Shown here one piece after another: positions 1 to 9,415 of a stretch of DNA of 36,004 nucleotides (its first letter is position 1; every line of letters starts with the position of its first letter). Origin of the DNA: Rickettsiales bacterium. GTDB lineage: Bacteria; Pseudomonadota; Alphaproteobacteria; Rickettsiales; UBA1997. The DNA lies in the NCBI GenBank assembly GCA_017475895.1, contig JAFVEQ010000032.1, positions 1 through 36,004 of the forward strand, given 5' to 3'. Below the pieces are notes generated by a model that saw only the letters and a program-made list of their open reading frames with translations, had not been told where the DNA came from and searched no databases. Position numbers and translations under genes: made by a program.

Positions 1-51
1 CATATATTTTTTGATTATTTTTTATCAATTAAATTATTATTATATATTAAA

Positions 52-434
52 ATGAATACAATGAAAATTGAAGCAGTTGAAAATGCGGAAGTTTTGAAGA
101 AACCGGTGGATAAAATTTATGAAATAGCAGACAAAGAGAAAGGTGTTGAAGATATAAAATTCAAGTCTTTTTCTTATGCTGTAAAAGATCAAAACAATAA
201 TATAATTGGCGGAATCACAGGTTGGCGAGCATTTGATGAAATATAAATCGACGAACTTTGTATTGATAAATCAATAAGGGGACAAGGTATAGGCAGAAAA
301 TTAGTTGAAATTGTTGAAAAAGAAATAAACGATGGCACTTGCGAAAATATAAACTTGATTTTAAAGTTGAATTTATAAGAAAGCACAAAAACAGTAAATT
401 TAATAAATATTATATGGTGAAAGTTATAAAATAA
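52..434 (+). pseudogene. Decayed GNAT-family N-acetyltransferase
   Basis: The frame from ATG 52 encodes an N-terminal GNAT-like half and ends at TAA 244-246. In the same frame, translation after the stop gives IDELCIDKSIRGQGIGRKLV, which contains the R-G-Q-G-I-G acetyl-CoA pyrophosphate loop typical of GNAT enzymes. The homology then moves to another frame (KVEFIRKHKN... to a stop at 432-434) around 355-365. The piece that normally lies between these parts (a segment like N-S-F-Q-A-P-E-F-Y-K-K-x-G-F in related GNATs) is missing, so an internal deletion of roughly a dozen codons is likely. One nonsense codon plus one frame-changing deletion makes a functional protein very unlikely. The substrate cannot be told. 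The GNAT assignment is firm from the loop; the deletion is inferred. Confidence 0.8.
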
Positions 435-794
435 ATACAATAAGATTACGGTTGTAATGTACTATATATTATGTAATATTATATGGATAATATATATTAT
501 GGAACTATAAGTTATACATTACACTGTTATATATTATAACACCTGTAACTTATACTCTATCAATATCAATTATTTTTTTGCTCCGTCTTCTTTTCTGTTG
601 TTTTTCAGTTTAGTGTTGGGTCTCTGAACTTTTTGCGGTGTTGAATCTTCATACCTAAACACCACAAAAATACAACTTCGATAAACTAAATGGTACAGCA
701 TAAATAATCAATAAGTTATGCCATTTTGTCATAAAATATCTTGACTTTTTCAAATATACATATTACACTTGGCGAGTAAATATTATAAACATTC
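435..794. other. AT-rich intergenic stretch with inverted repeats
   Basis: No convincing gene is seen here. The stretch holds a 9-bp inverted repeat (TGTAATGTA at 453-461, TACATTACA at 515-523) enclosing further self-complementary AT runs, a short hairpin at 526-540 (arms GTTATA and TATAAC), and a 6-bp hairpin at 637-663. None is followed by a T tract. The right end carries the tRNA-Ile promoter. Confidence 0.5.
741..769 (+). promoter_or_regulatory. Promoter of tRNA-Ile
   Basis: A -35 TTGACT at 741-746 and a -10 TACACT at 764-769 are separated by 17 nt. The tRNA starts 26 nt after the -10. The -35 is identical to those of several other genes in this window. Confidence 0.55.
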
Positions 795-871
795 GGGTTT
801 GTAGCTCAGGTGGTTAGAGCGTTGCTCTGATAAAGCAAAGGTCGGTGGTTCAAGTCCACCCAGACCCACCA
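795..871 (+). tRNA. tRNA-Ile(GAU)
   Basis: The 77-nt cloverleaf has acceptor arms GGGTTTG and CAGACCC, D-arm region GTAGCTCAGGTGGTTAGAGC, anticodon loop with GAT, T-arm GGTGG-TTCAAGT-CCACC, discriminator A and an encoded CCA. The anticodon GAU reads the isoleucine codons AUU and AUC. In many bacteria this tRNA lies inside an rRNA operon; here it stands alone with its own promoter. A weak 5-bp hairpin (866-880) overlaps its 3' end. Confidence 0.97.
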
Positions 872-998
872 TTCGGGTGGTTGATTTTTATATGTACATT
901 TAAGTAAATGTCCTTGTCAGAAAAAGTATATCTTGATTTAAAAAACCAATATAATAAATTAAAACAGCCTATAAATTATATTGACAACAAAACGTCTT
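872..998. other. Intergenic between tRNA-Ile and recG
   Basis: A perfect 6-bp hairpin is present (ACATTT at 896-901, AAATGT at 906-911, loop AAGT), without a T tract. It may help end transcripts from tRNA-Ile or recG, but this is not convincing. Nothing else is seen. Confidence 0.3.
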
Positions 999-3101
999 TT
1001 AATTCAATATCTTCTGGTACAGCGTACCATAACCAAATATATGTAACAGATTTATAAATTTGTTAATGTTGTTGTTTTTTATGATCTGTTGTGAATAGTG
1101 TATAGCCTGTTCCAATAACCCAAAATCATTATTTAAATCAGCAACCAAATAGTCCTGCTGTCCACTCTGTTTCAGTCCCATAACTTCACCTATTCCACGA
1201 ATTTTCAAATCCTGCTCCGCTATCGTAAAACCATTATTTGTACTTCTGATTATATTTAGTCTCCTTAAAGTATTTTGTCCACCATTTTTATGGTTGTATA
1301 ATAGTATACAGTATGATTGTTTATCTCCGCGACCTACCCTACCTCTCAACTGATGCAATTGTGAAAGCCCAAATCTCTCCGGATGATCTATAACCATAAC
1401 TGTTGCATCCTTAATATCAATACCAACCTCAATAACCGTTGTGGATATTAATATCTTTTTATTAGGATTAACGCAAAAATCTTCCATAATTGTATTCTTT
1501 TCCTCTTCTTTCATCTTCCCATGAACTAAAGATACTGCACTTTGACCAAAAATTTTGCAAAACTCCTCATATTTATTTTTAACATCGGTCAATTCAATGT
1601 TTTCACTCTCCTCCACCAGAGGACAAATCCAGTAAATTTTCTCATTATTCTTAATTTTTTCCCTAATTCTTTCAATTAAACTATCATATTTATCTGTGCT
1701 TATTATAGTAGTTTGTATTTCTATTCTATTTTTTGGTTTTTCCTCTATAATACTTAAATCCATATCATTATATATAGTCAAGGCAAGCGTCCTTGGTATT
1801 GGTGTTGCTGACATAGCTAAAATATCAGTATTTTTATCTTTATTTATAAGAGTTAACCTTTGTTCAACTCCAAACCTATGTTGTTCATCAATGACCACAA
1901 AACCTAAATCTTTAAATTCAACATTTTCCTCCAGCAAAGCATGCGTTCCCACTAAAATATCAATATCTCCAGTTTTCAGCTGTTCCAAAATTCCCTTTCT
2001 CTTTTTACCCTTAATCTTACCGGTCAACAGTTCAACTCTAACACCAATTTTTTCACATAGGTTTTGTATATTTACAAAATGTTGATTTGCCAATATTGAT
2101 GTTGGTACCATCAGAGCACATTGTTTTTTATTATCAATGTAATTTAACATACTGATTAGAGCAACAATGGTTTTTCCGCTGCCAACATCACCCTGCAACA
2201 ATCTAACCATTTTTTTATTAGAAAATGTATCTTTTTCAATCTCTTTAATAGCTTTGATTTGATCATTTGTTAAAGCAAACGGTAGAGTATTTTGTATAAA
2301 GTTATTCTTTAGCTTTCCATCTTTATTGTGTAAAATATTTTTATCAATTTTATTTTTATTTTGATTTCTAACAATACTCATAACCAACTGCTGTGCCAAC
2401 ATTTCATCAAACGCCAATCGTTTTCTATATTTATTGTTAACAGCATCAAAATCAACAGACGGTTTATGTAAATTTATTAAACTATTCTTCCAGCCAACCC
2501 AATTGTTTTTTATAATTATTTCATTATCCAACCATTCGGGTAAGTCAGGACAATTTTTTAATATAAAATCAATATTTTTAATTAAATCTTTATTGGTCAA
2601 ACCGTAGGTCAGCGGATAAATCGGTTCAAGTCTCGGTATATCATTAATGTTATTGCTTATATAATCCGGATGCACTATTTGTATTTGTGAATTATACATT
2701 TCAACTTTACCACTTACAAAAACCTCTGAATCAATCCTAAACTTCAAATTTATATAATTTTCAAAGTATTTGTAATACACAATATTCACAAAATTATTGC
2801 CCAAATAACAATTTATAATAAAAGGCTGTTTTGATCTAGATGGTTTTGAGTAGCTAACAACCTTAATCTTTGCTATTACAATGTCTCCATTCTCAATATC
2901 TCTTATGTTTTCAACATATTTTCTTTTGATAAATCTATCCGGCAGATGTAACAGCAAGTCCAACATCTTTGGAATTTTCGTTTCATTCGAAAATTTTCTT
3001 TTTTTGTTTAATAGATTTTCGTAACTTTTCAGTGTCTTTTCACCCACTCCGGCAAGATTGCTAACCGAAGTAAAGAGAAAATTCAGTGCTTCCGGTCGCA
3101 T
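999..3101 (-). CDS. recG: ATP-dependent DNA helicase RecG
   Basis: RecG is a monomeric superfamily 2 helicase that remodels stalled replication forks and branched recombination intermediates. The 700-residue length is normal. The N-terminal part (about 1-260) is the wedge/OB region. Helicase motifs follow in order: Walker A GDVGSGKT near 304-311, DEQHRFGVEQR near 403, SATPIPRTLAL near 429, and QLRGRVGRGDK near 582. The C-terminal segment after about 600 matches the usual RecG tail. The start is ATG 3099-3101, only 3 nt after the pyrG stop, so the two genes are almost certainly cotranscribed. No terminator is visible after the stop. The assignment is secure. Confidence 0.97.
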   Translation of the reverse strand: MRPEALNFLFTSVSNLAGVGEKTLKSYENLLNKKRKFSNETKIPKMLDLLLHLPDRFIKRKYVENIRDIENGDIVIAKIKVVSYSKPSRSKQPFIINCYLGNNFVNIVYYKYFENYINLKFRIDSEVFVSGKVEMYNSQIQIVHPDYISNNINDIPRLEPIYPLTYGLTNKDLIKNIDFILKNCPDLPEWLDNEIIIKNNWVGWKNSLINLHKPSVDFDAVNNKYRKRLAFDEMLAQQLVMSIVRNQNKNKIDKNILHNKDGKLKNNFIQNTLPFALTNDQIKAIKEIEKDTFSNKKMVRLLQGDVGSGKTIVALISMLNYIDNKKQCALMVPTSILANQHFVNIQNLCEKIGVRVELLTGKIKGKKRKGILEQLKTGDIDILVGTHALLEENVEFKDLGFVVIDEQHRFGVEQRLTLINKDKNTDILAMSATPIPRTLALTIYNDMDLSIIEEKPKNRIEIQTTIISTDKYDSLIERIREKIKNNEKIYWICPLVEESENIELTDVKNKYEEFCKIFGQSAVSLVHGKMKEEEKNTIMEDFCVNPNKKILISTTVIEVGIDIKDATVMVIDHPERFGLSQLHQLRGRVGRGDKQSYCILLYNHKNGGQNTLRRLNIIRSTNNGFTIAEQDLKIRGIGEVMGLKQSGQQDYLVADLNNDFGLLEQAIHYSQQIIKNNNINKFINLLHIFGYGTLYQKILN

Positions 3102-3104
3102 TAT

Positions 3105-4703
3105 TTATTTCATACAATGTTTAACAAGACCCACAAACAACGGATGAGGATTTTCAAGTCTAGATTTTAGTTCCGGATGAAATTGCGAAGCAATAAAAAA
3201 TTTTTTATCTTTTAGTTCCACCATCTCCACAAGTTTACCGTTTGGAGACAAACCCGAAAACGTTAAACCATTTTTTTCTAGAATTTCCTTGTAATTATTA
3301 TTTACTTCGTACCTATGTCTATGTCTTTCGCTAATCGTATTTTGTTTGTAGCAATCCTTTGCCAACGTTCCGTCAATAATACTACAATCGTATGCCCCAA
3401 GTCTCATGGTTCCACCCTTATCAATTATATTCATCTGTTCATCCATCAACGAAATCACTGGATTTTGAGCTTTTGCATCAAACTCCAAACTTGTAGCATC
3501 CTTTATACCGACAACATTTCTAGCAAATTCTATGACAGATAGTTGCATTCCTAAACATATACCCAAAAATGGTATATTATTTTTTCTGACATATTCTATC
3601 GCCTGTATTTTTCCTTCGATACCTCTGTTACCAAAACCACCCGGCACTATTATACCATTACAGTCTGATAACTGTTTTTTGGCATCATTCTGTGATTTAA
3701 TATCTTCAGAATCAATCCACTTTACCTCCACAGCACAATCAACACTTGCACCGGCATGTTTTAAGGCTTCCACAACAGACAGGTAGGCATCGTGTAATTT
3801 TACATATTTACCAACTATTCCAACCTTCACTTTATTTTTTGAATTAAGTATTTTATCAACTATATTCTCCCATTTTTTTAAATCCGGTTTCTTATCCTCA
3901 ATTTTAAATTTTTTCAGTATTTCCCTTGCCAGCCCCTCCTTTTCAAGTACCAATGGAACTTGGTAAATGCTTTTCATATCTATACATTCTATAATGGAAT
4001 TTCTGGCAACATTAGTAAATAAAGCTAGTTTATTCTTTTCACTATCACTCATCGGATGTGAAGTTCTGCAAACCAACACGTCTGGTTGTATTCCAATACC
4101 TCTTAGAGTCATAACACTGTGTTGTGCCGGTTTTGTCTTTAATTCTTCAGTGGTCTCTAAAAACGGTACCAAAACAGTGTGTAAAAATAATGTATTATCC
4201 TCACCAACATCAAGCCTAAATTGTCTTATGGCTTCATAAAAATATAAACCCTCTATATCACCAACCGTTCCACCAACTTCAACTATGACAAAATCCGGAT
4301 TATTATTTTTCGCTACACCTTCCCTTATAAAATTTTTTATCTCATCTGTTATGTGTGGTACTATCTGTAGTGTTTTACCCAAATATTCCCCTCGCCTCTC
4401 TTTTGTTATCACGCTTAAATAAACCTTACCAGATGTCAATGTGCTATACTTATTCAAACTCACATTTGAAAATCTTTCATAATGTCCCAAATCCAAATCA
4501 GCCTCTGTTCCATCATCTGTTATAAATACTTCACCATGTTCTATCGGATTCATTGTACCAGGATCTACATTTATATACTGATCAAATTTTTGATGAAATA
4601 CCGAATATCCACGAGATTTTAATAATTTACCTATTGAACTTGCTATTATTCCCTTTCCCAGTGAACTCACAACCCCACCGGTAATAAATATGTATTTTGT
4701 CAT
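3105..4703 (-). CDS. pyrG: CTP synthase (glutamine hydrolysing)
   Basis: CTP synthase converts UTP to CTP with ATP and ammonia from glutamine, the last step of pyrimidine nucleotide synthesis. The N-terminal synthetase domain begins with the classic MTKYIFITGGVVSSLGKGI. The C-terminal class I glutamine amidotransferase carries PGGFGNRG, the nucleophile motif FLGICLGMQ and the histidine motif SQFHPEL. I place the start at ATG 4701-4703 (532 residues), because family members begin exactly there; the frame opens nine bases earlier at a TTG (4710-4712). No good Shine-Dalgarno precedes either. It lies upstream of recG with a 3-nt gap and downstream of the eno terminator. Confidence 0.96.
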   Translation of the reverse strand: MTKYIFITGGVVSSLGKGIIASSIGKLLKSRGYSVFHQKFDQYINVDPGTMNPIEHGEVFITDDGTEADLDLGHYERFSNVSLNKYSTLTSGKVYLSVITKERRGEYLGKTLQIVPHITDEIKNFIREGVAKNNNPDFVIVEVGGTVGDIEGLYFYEAIRQFRLDVGEDNTLFLHTVLVPFLETTEELKTKPAQHSVMTLRGIGIQPDVLVCRTSHPMSDSEKNKLALFTNVARNSIIECIDMKSIYQVPLVLEKEGLAREILKKFKIEDKKPDLKKWENIVDKILNSKNKVKVGIVGKYVKLHDAYLSVVEALKHAGASVDCAVEVKWIDSEDIKSQNDAKKQLSDCNGIIVPGGFGNRGIEGKIQAIEYVRKNNIPFLGICLGMQLSVIEFARNVVGIKDATSLEFDAKAQNPVISLMDEQMNIIDKGGTMRLGAYDCSIIDGTLAKDCYKQNTISERHRHRYEVNNNYKEILEKNGLTFSGLSPNGKLVEMVELKDKKFFIASQFHPELKSRLENPHPLFVGLVKHCMK

Positions 4704-4727
4704 TATTTTCAAATTGTGTATAGTTTC

Positions 4728-4755
4728 ATATTACAGTCTTCAAAAATAAAAGCAA
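4728..4755 (-). promoter_or_regulatory. Possible promoter of pyrG-recG
   Basis: On the minus strand TTGCTT (4750-4755) and TAATAT (4728-4733) are separated by 16 nt, between the eno terminator and pyrG. The match is moderate (4 of 6 at the -10), and a competing weak site lies a few bases downstream. The terminator upstream makes a promoter in this gap necessary. Confidence 0.4.
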
Positions 4756-4783
4756 GAAAATAATTATTATTGTGTTAGTTAAA

Positions 4784-4815
4784 CAAAAAAAGTAGCGACT
4801 CATTTGAATCGCCAC
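4784..4815 (-). terminator. Rho-independent terminator of eno
   Basis: Read on the minus strand, a 10-bp stem (GTGGCGATTC and GAGTCGCTAC, with two G-T pairs) closes a 4-nt AAAT loop and is followed directly by a run of seven T. It begins 28 nt after the eno stop. It separates eno from pyrG-recG transcription. Confidence 0.9.
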
Positions 4816-4843
4816 CTATTATATATATTTTAAATTAACGAAA

Positions 4844-6118
<1,275 letters not shown>

Positions 6119-6139
6119 TTATTATTTTTCACTGCATGT

Positions 6140-6168
6140 AGTGTATTATTCACCATTTTAATTTTCAA
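6140..6168 (-). promoter_or_regulatory. Promoter of eno
   Basis: The minus strand shows TTGAAA (6163-6168), a 17-nt spacer and TACACT (6140-6145), about 30 nt before the eno start codon. Confidence 0.55.
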
Positions 6169-6191
6169 GAAAATTTTTATGAAAAAAGTTC

Positions 6192-6221
6192 TTGACTTTG
6201 TCTAAAAAATTGATACACAAT
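6192..6221 (+). promoter_or_regulatory. Promoter of the receiver-like gene
   Basis: TTGACT at 6192-6197 is a perfect copy of the -35 used elsewhere here. The -10 is weaker: CACAAT at 6216-6221 with an 18-nt spacer, or TACACA two bases earlier with 16. It diverges from the eno promoter. Confidence 0.45.
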
Positions 6222-6258
6222 TATTAGATTAAAAAATTATCAATAAGGTAAAAAAAAC

Positions 6259-6842
6259 ATGGAAAATATGCAAAATAACCAGGGAAATAATCAAATAAAA
6301 CAAGTAATATTATTTGAGGATAACTCTCATACACCAGAGAAGTATTAGTAAGAGAGTTACAACAAAGGTACAGAATGGTGGTTACGGCTGTTGGCAAAGT
6401 AGATGAATTAAAAAATAGGTTAAGTCAACAAAGGTATGATCTAATAATAAGTGACGGTTCAGAAATTACAGTTGATGGAAGGAGTCTTGAAGATATTACG
6501 TTAAGAGGTGAAAATCATCTGTATATGTGGGTCGAGCCTGAGATTAAACAATCTAGAAAAAGACGAGATATGATGAATGAGGATAATCCATATAATGGAA
6601 AAACACCAATTACTTTTCTATGTAGAAGACCAAATAACGCACCAAATGACCCGAACAGTTATTATTCACCGGTGACTTATCAGTTTTCTCCTAGGAAAGG
6701 CAGAGATGTAGACTATTATGATGAAAAAAAGAACAGTGTAAATTATTTTGATGAATTACACATCAAAACATTAACTAAGTTGGAAGCGGCCATAAAATAT
6801 TTTGATACAATATTCCCGAATCAACAACTGCAGAGAAGTTAA
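6259..6842 (+). pseudogene. Receiver-domain-like protein, interrupted by a frameshift
   Basis: Translation starts plausibly at ATG 6259 (AAGG at 6245-6248 upstream) and gives MENMQNNQGNNQIKQVILFE, then stops at TAG 6346-6348. The next frame continues as EVLVRELQQRYRMVVTAVGK and runs open to 6842; its first in-frame ATG is 6375. One added G after CCAGAG (near 6340) would fuse both parts into one protein of about 195 residues. The joined first 60 residues look like a response-regulator receiver fold: a hydrophobic strand with acidic residues (ILFED), then RYDLIISD, whose last Asp sits where the phosphorylated Asp would be. The remaining two thirds match nothing I know, and no DNA-binding domain is seen. 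It may be a pseudogene, an assembly error, or translated from 6375 only. Its stop overlaps the convergent aroD stop. Confidence 0.6.
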
Positions 6843-7501
6843 ACACACAAGTTGTAAATTTTGTTTAATTCTTCCAATGAAAACTGCCCCGATGCGGAAA
6901 TATTTTTTTTAACGGAGGCAAAGGTTAAATAACCACCCAATAGCGGTGATATAATTCTTGTTATTTTTCCTTTGTCTCCCATTCCGATAGCTATAATATT
7001 TTCTTTTGTTTTACTTATTAACAATTTAACCAGCTCAATATTATCATCGTCATTCACAACATTTGTGGCTATTTTTACAATATCGACAATTTTATGTTTT
7101 TTTATTGTATCGTAAATATTTACCAGTTCATCATAGCTAGGCGTTTCACGAAAATTATGGTAGGAGCCTATAATTTTACTAAATTTCTCACTAAAGTCCA
7201 CCTCATCAAGCATAGACAACTCCACATCCACATGATCAAATTTCAGTTCGTTTGCCCTTTTGATTATTTCTGCTAACGATTTTTTATTTCCAGAAAATTT
7301 ACCACCTTCAGCAACAGATCTACAGGTAAATATACTTTCCTTTATGGTATTTTTTCTAATTATATCTAGATAATCAATGGAAAAATTTTCAATATAATCA
7401 ACTCTCAATTCAACAAAATTTGATACCTCTTGAACCATATCTAAATTTTTTAAAAATTCCTCTAGGGTATCACCCACAACCACACTACAAATCTTTATCA
7501 T
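6839..7501 (-). CDS. aroD: 3-Dehydroquinate dehydratase, type I
   Basis: This enzyme dehydrates 3-dehydroquinate to 3-dehydroshikimate, the third shikimate-pathway step. The type I (Schiff-base) class is clear: ELRVD at 31-35, catalytic His115 in SYHNF, and the Schiff-base Lys143 in VKIAT. The usual substrate loop near the C-terminus, often APGQ, reads ASGQFS (203-208). The length of 220 residues is slightly short. Its ATG overlaps the aroE stop as ATGA, showing translational coupling at the end of the aro operon. Its TAA stop at 6839-6841 overlaps the TAA of the convergent gene at 6840-6842, so both use the palindrome TTAA. Confidence 0.95.
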   Translation of the reverse strand: MIKICSVVVGDTLEEFLKNLDMVQEVSNFVELRVDYIENFSIDYLDIIRKNTIKESIFTCRSVAEGGKFSGNKKSLAEIIKRANELKFDHVDVELSMLDEVDFSEKFSKIIGSYHNFRETPSYDELVNIYDTIKKHKIVDIVKIATNVVNDDDNIELVKLLISKTKENIIAIGMGDKGKITRIISPLLGGYLTFASVKKNISASGQFSLEELNKIYNLCV

Positions 7502-8358
7502 AAAACACTCTTCATACTTTCAATATCTGGTTTTTTACTGGTATATATTTCAAACTGCCTAACCCCCTGATAAAGTAGCATCTCCCATCCAAAAATAACC
7601 GTAGAGTTAGCATTTATAGCATTTTTAACAAGCAACGTATGTTTTGGGTTATAGATACATTCAAAAACAATATGTTCTCTATTTAAAATAATAACATCAA
7701 TGGGCGATTGTCCCTCTAGGTTTCCCATACCGACACTGGTGGTATTTATTATAATATCATTCTGTTTAATTTTATTTGAATTATCTAACATAAACGAATT
7801 GCAATCAAATTCCCTTGCCAACAAATCCGCTTTTTCCTTTGTTCTATTAAAAATACTAATTTTACAATCATTCTTTTTAAAAGCATATACCGCCGACCTT
7901 GCGGCACCACCAGCACCAATAACTGCAACGTTTTTATACTTTAAATCTATATTTCTTTCAACAAATGGTCTTTCAATACCATACCAATCGGTATTATAAC
8001 CTATATAATTTTTTCCATCATAAAAAACGGAATTTACAGCTTCTATAGTTCTTGCCTCCTCTTTTAACTCATCAAGATATTTTATTATATTTTGCTTATG
8101 TGGCATGGTACAGGTCAACCCAACAAATGATCCAGTTTGTTTGTTGATATCCTTTAAATCAAAAACAAATTCCTCTAAATCCTCCTGCTTTACAGTAATC
8201 TTATCATAGATAAAATCATTTTCCATAGCCATTGACCTATAGGCACTATTATGCATAGCTGGAGATAAAGAATGTTGAACCGGATCACCAATTATCAAAC
8301 ATATCTTTTTATTGTTGTTTTTATCCCTAAATTCCTCTAACTCTTTTTTAAATCTCAT
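7498..8358 (-). CDS. aroE: Shikimate dehydrogenase
   Basis: AroE reduces 3-dehydroshikimate to shikimate with NADPH. The 286-residue protein has the substrate motif HSLSPAMHN (29-37), the catalytic-Lys segment CTMPHK (Lys89), NTDW at 122-125 and the nucleotide-binding loop GAGGAARSA (148-156), followed by the NRT motif expected for NADP preference. It follows aroB after 11 nt and overlaps aroD by 4 nt. AroE and AroD catalyse consecutive steps and are often fused in other organisms; here they are separate but coupled. Confidence 0.96.
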   Translation of the reverse strand: MRFKKELEEFRDKNNNKKICLIIGDPVQHSLSPAMHNSAYRSMAMENDFIYDKITVKQEDLEEFVFDLKDINKQTGSFVGLTCTMPHKQNIIKYLDELKEEARTIEAVNSVFYDGKNYIGYNTDWYGIERPFVERNIDLKYKNVAVIGAGGAARSAVYAFKKNDCKISIFNRTKEKADLLAREFDCNSFMLDNSNKIKQNDIIINTTSVGMGNLEGQSPIDVIILNREHIVFECIYNPKHTLLVKNAINANSTVIFGWEMLLYQGVRQFEIYTSKKPDIESMKSVL

Positions 8359-8369
8359 ACAATTTAAAC

Positions 8370-9386
8370 CTATTTTAATATACTTTTAATCGCCATTTTA
8401 ACAATATTTTCGTCAACATCCACATCAAAAACACTATTTCCAATCGTCTTAGGCAAAACCCATTTAACTTTACCAGACACATTTTTCTTATCCTTAAATA
8501 TTCCCTCATACACCTGCTCAAAATTACCATTGTATTTTGTTGGTAATCCATACATATTAATTGTTTTTTCTATTTTTTTCATTTCCTCATCATTTATAAA
8601 TCCCAATTCTCTGGCAATTAAGCTTTCCGCAACCATACCAATAGCAACAGCTTCGCCGTGTAGTAAAGGATTTTCGGTTTTAAGAGAGCAACTTTCTACA
8701 GAGTGACCTATGGTGTGACCAAAATTTAATATTTTTCTTATGCCACCCTCTTTTGGATCATTTAAAACCACCTTTTCCTTTATCTCGCAAGATTTTGTTA
8801 TAATATAATTGTTGTCTATACCATCTATATTATTTTCAAAATAATCAAAAAACTGTTTATCGTATATAATTCCGTATTTTATCACCTCCGCAAGTCCCGA
8901 AACATACTCTCTTTTTGGTAATGTATCAAGAGTATTTGAATCTATTAAAACTCTATATGGTTCAGTAAAAGAGCCAATTAAATTTTTTACACCCATAAAA
9001 TCAAAACCTGTTTTGCCACCGACGGAAGCGTCAACCTGACTCAAAAGAGTTGTTGGAATTTGAATAAATTTTATTCCTCTCATATAGGTGGAGGCACAAA
9101 AACCACCTAAATCACAAACAACACCGCCACCAAGGTTAATTAACAGTGATTTTCTATCCATTTTATAGGTATTCATTTTTTCCCATATATATGAAACGGT
9201 ATTCAAATTTTTGTTAATTTCTCCCGATTTAATTTCTATAAACTCACCTATTGATATTTTTTTCAGCCAACCACTTTTTATTAAATTTTCATCAGTTAAA
9301 ACAACAATCTTTGAAAAATTTGAAAAATCTACATATTCACCGATATTATTTATTATATTTTTTTCTATAAAAACGTTGCCACTCAT
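8370..9386 (-). CDS. aroB: 3-Dehydroquinate synthase
   Basis: AroB cyclises DAHP to 3-dehydroquinate using NAD and a divalent metal. Hallmarks are GGGVVCDLGGFCAST, IPTTLLSQVDASVGGKTG, the metal-ligand segment GLAEVIKYG, NFGHTIGHSVE and LLHGEAVAIGM. I choose ATG 9384-9386 (338 residues, MSGNVFIEKN) because GGGAGG lies just before it (9391-9396). The in-frame ATG at 9396-9398 would place that Shine-Dalgarno inside the gene and has none of its own, although it cannot be excluded. It lies 29 nt after the DAHP synthase stop and 11 nt before aroE. Confidence 0.95.
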   Translation of the reverse strand: MSGNVFIEKNIINNIGEYVDFSNFSKIVVLTDENLIKSGWLKKISIGEFIEIKSGEINKNLNTVSYIWEKMNTYKMDRKSLLINLGGGVVCDLGGFCASTYMRGIKFIQIPTTLLSQVDASVGGKTGFDFMGVKNLIGSFTEPYRVLIDSNTLDTLPKREYVSGLAEVIKYGIIYDKQFFDYFENNIDGIDNNYIITKSCEIKEKVVLNDPKEGGIRKILNFGHTIGHSVESCSLKTENPLLHGEAVAIGMVAESLIARELGFINDEEMKKIEKTINMYGLPTKYNGNFEQVYEGIFKDKKNVSGKVKWVLPKTIGNSVFDVDVDENIVKMAIKSILK

Positions 9387-9415
9387 AAATCCTCCCATAT
9401 ATTAAAAACAATAAA

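Noticed and set aside
866..890. Rho-independent terminator of tRNA-Ile
   Set aside because: The 5-bp stem uses the tRNA 3' end and the following T run is interrupted; too weak to call.
6330..6350. Programmed -1 ribosomal frameshift in the receiver-like gene
   Set aside because: No X-XXY-YYZ slippery heptamer lies at the junction and no obvious stimulatory structure was seen.
9387..9398. Earlier ATG for aroB at 9398
   Set aside because: A GGGAGG lies between this ATG and the next one at 9386, where it fits as Shine-Dalgarno; kept only as an alternative.
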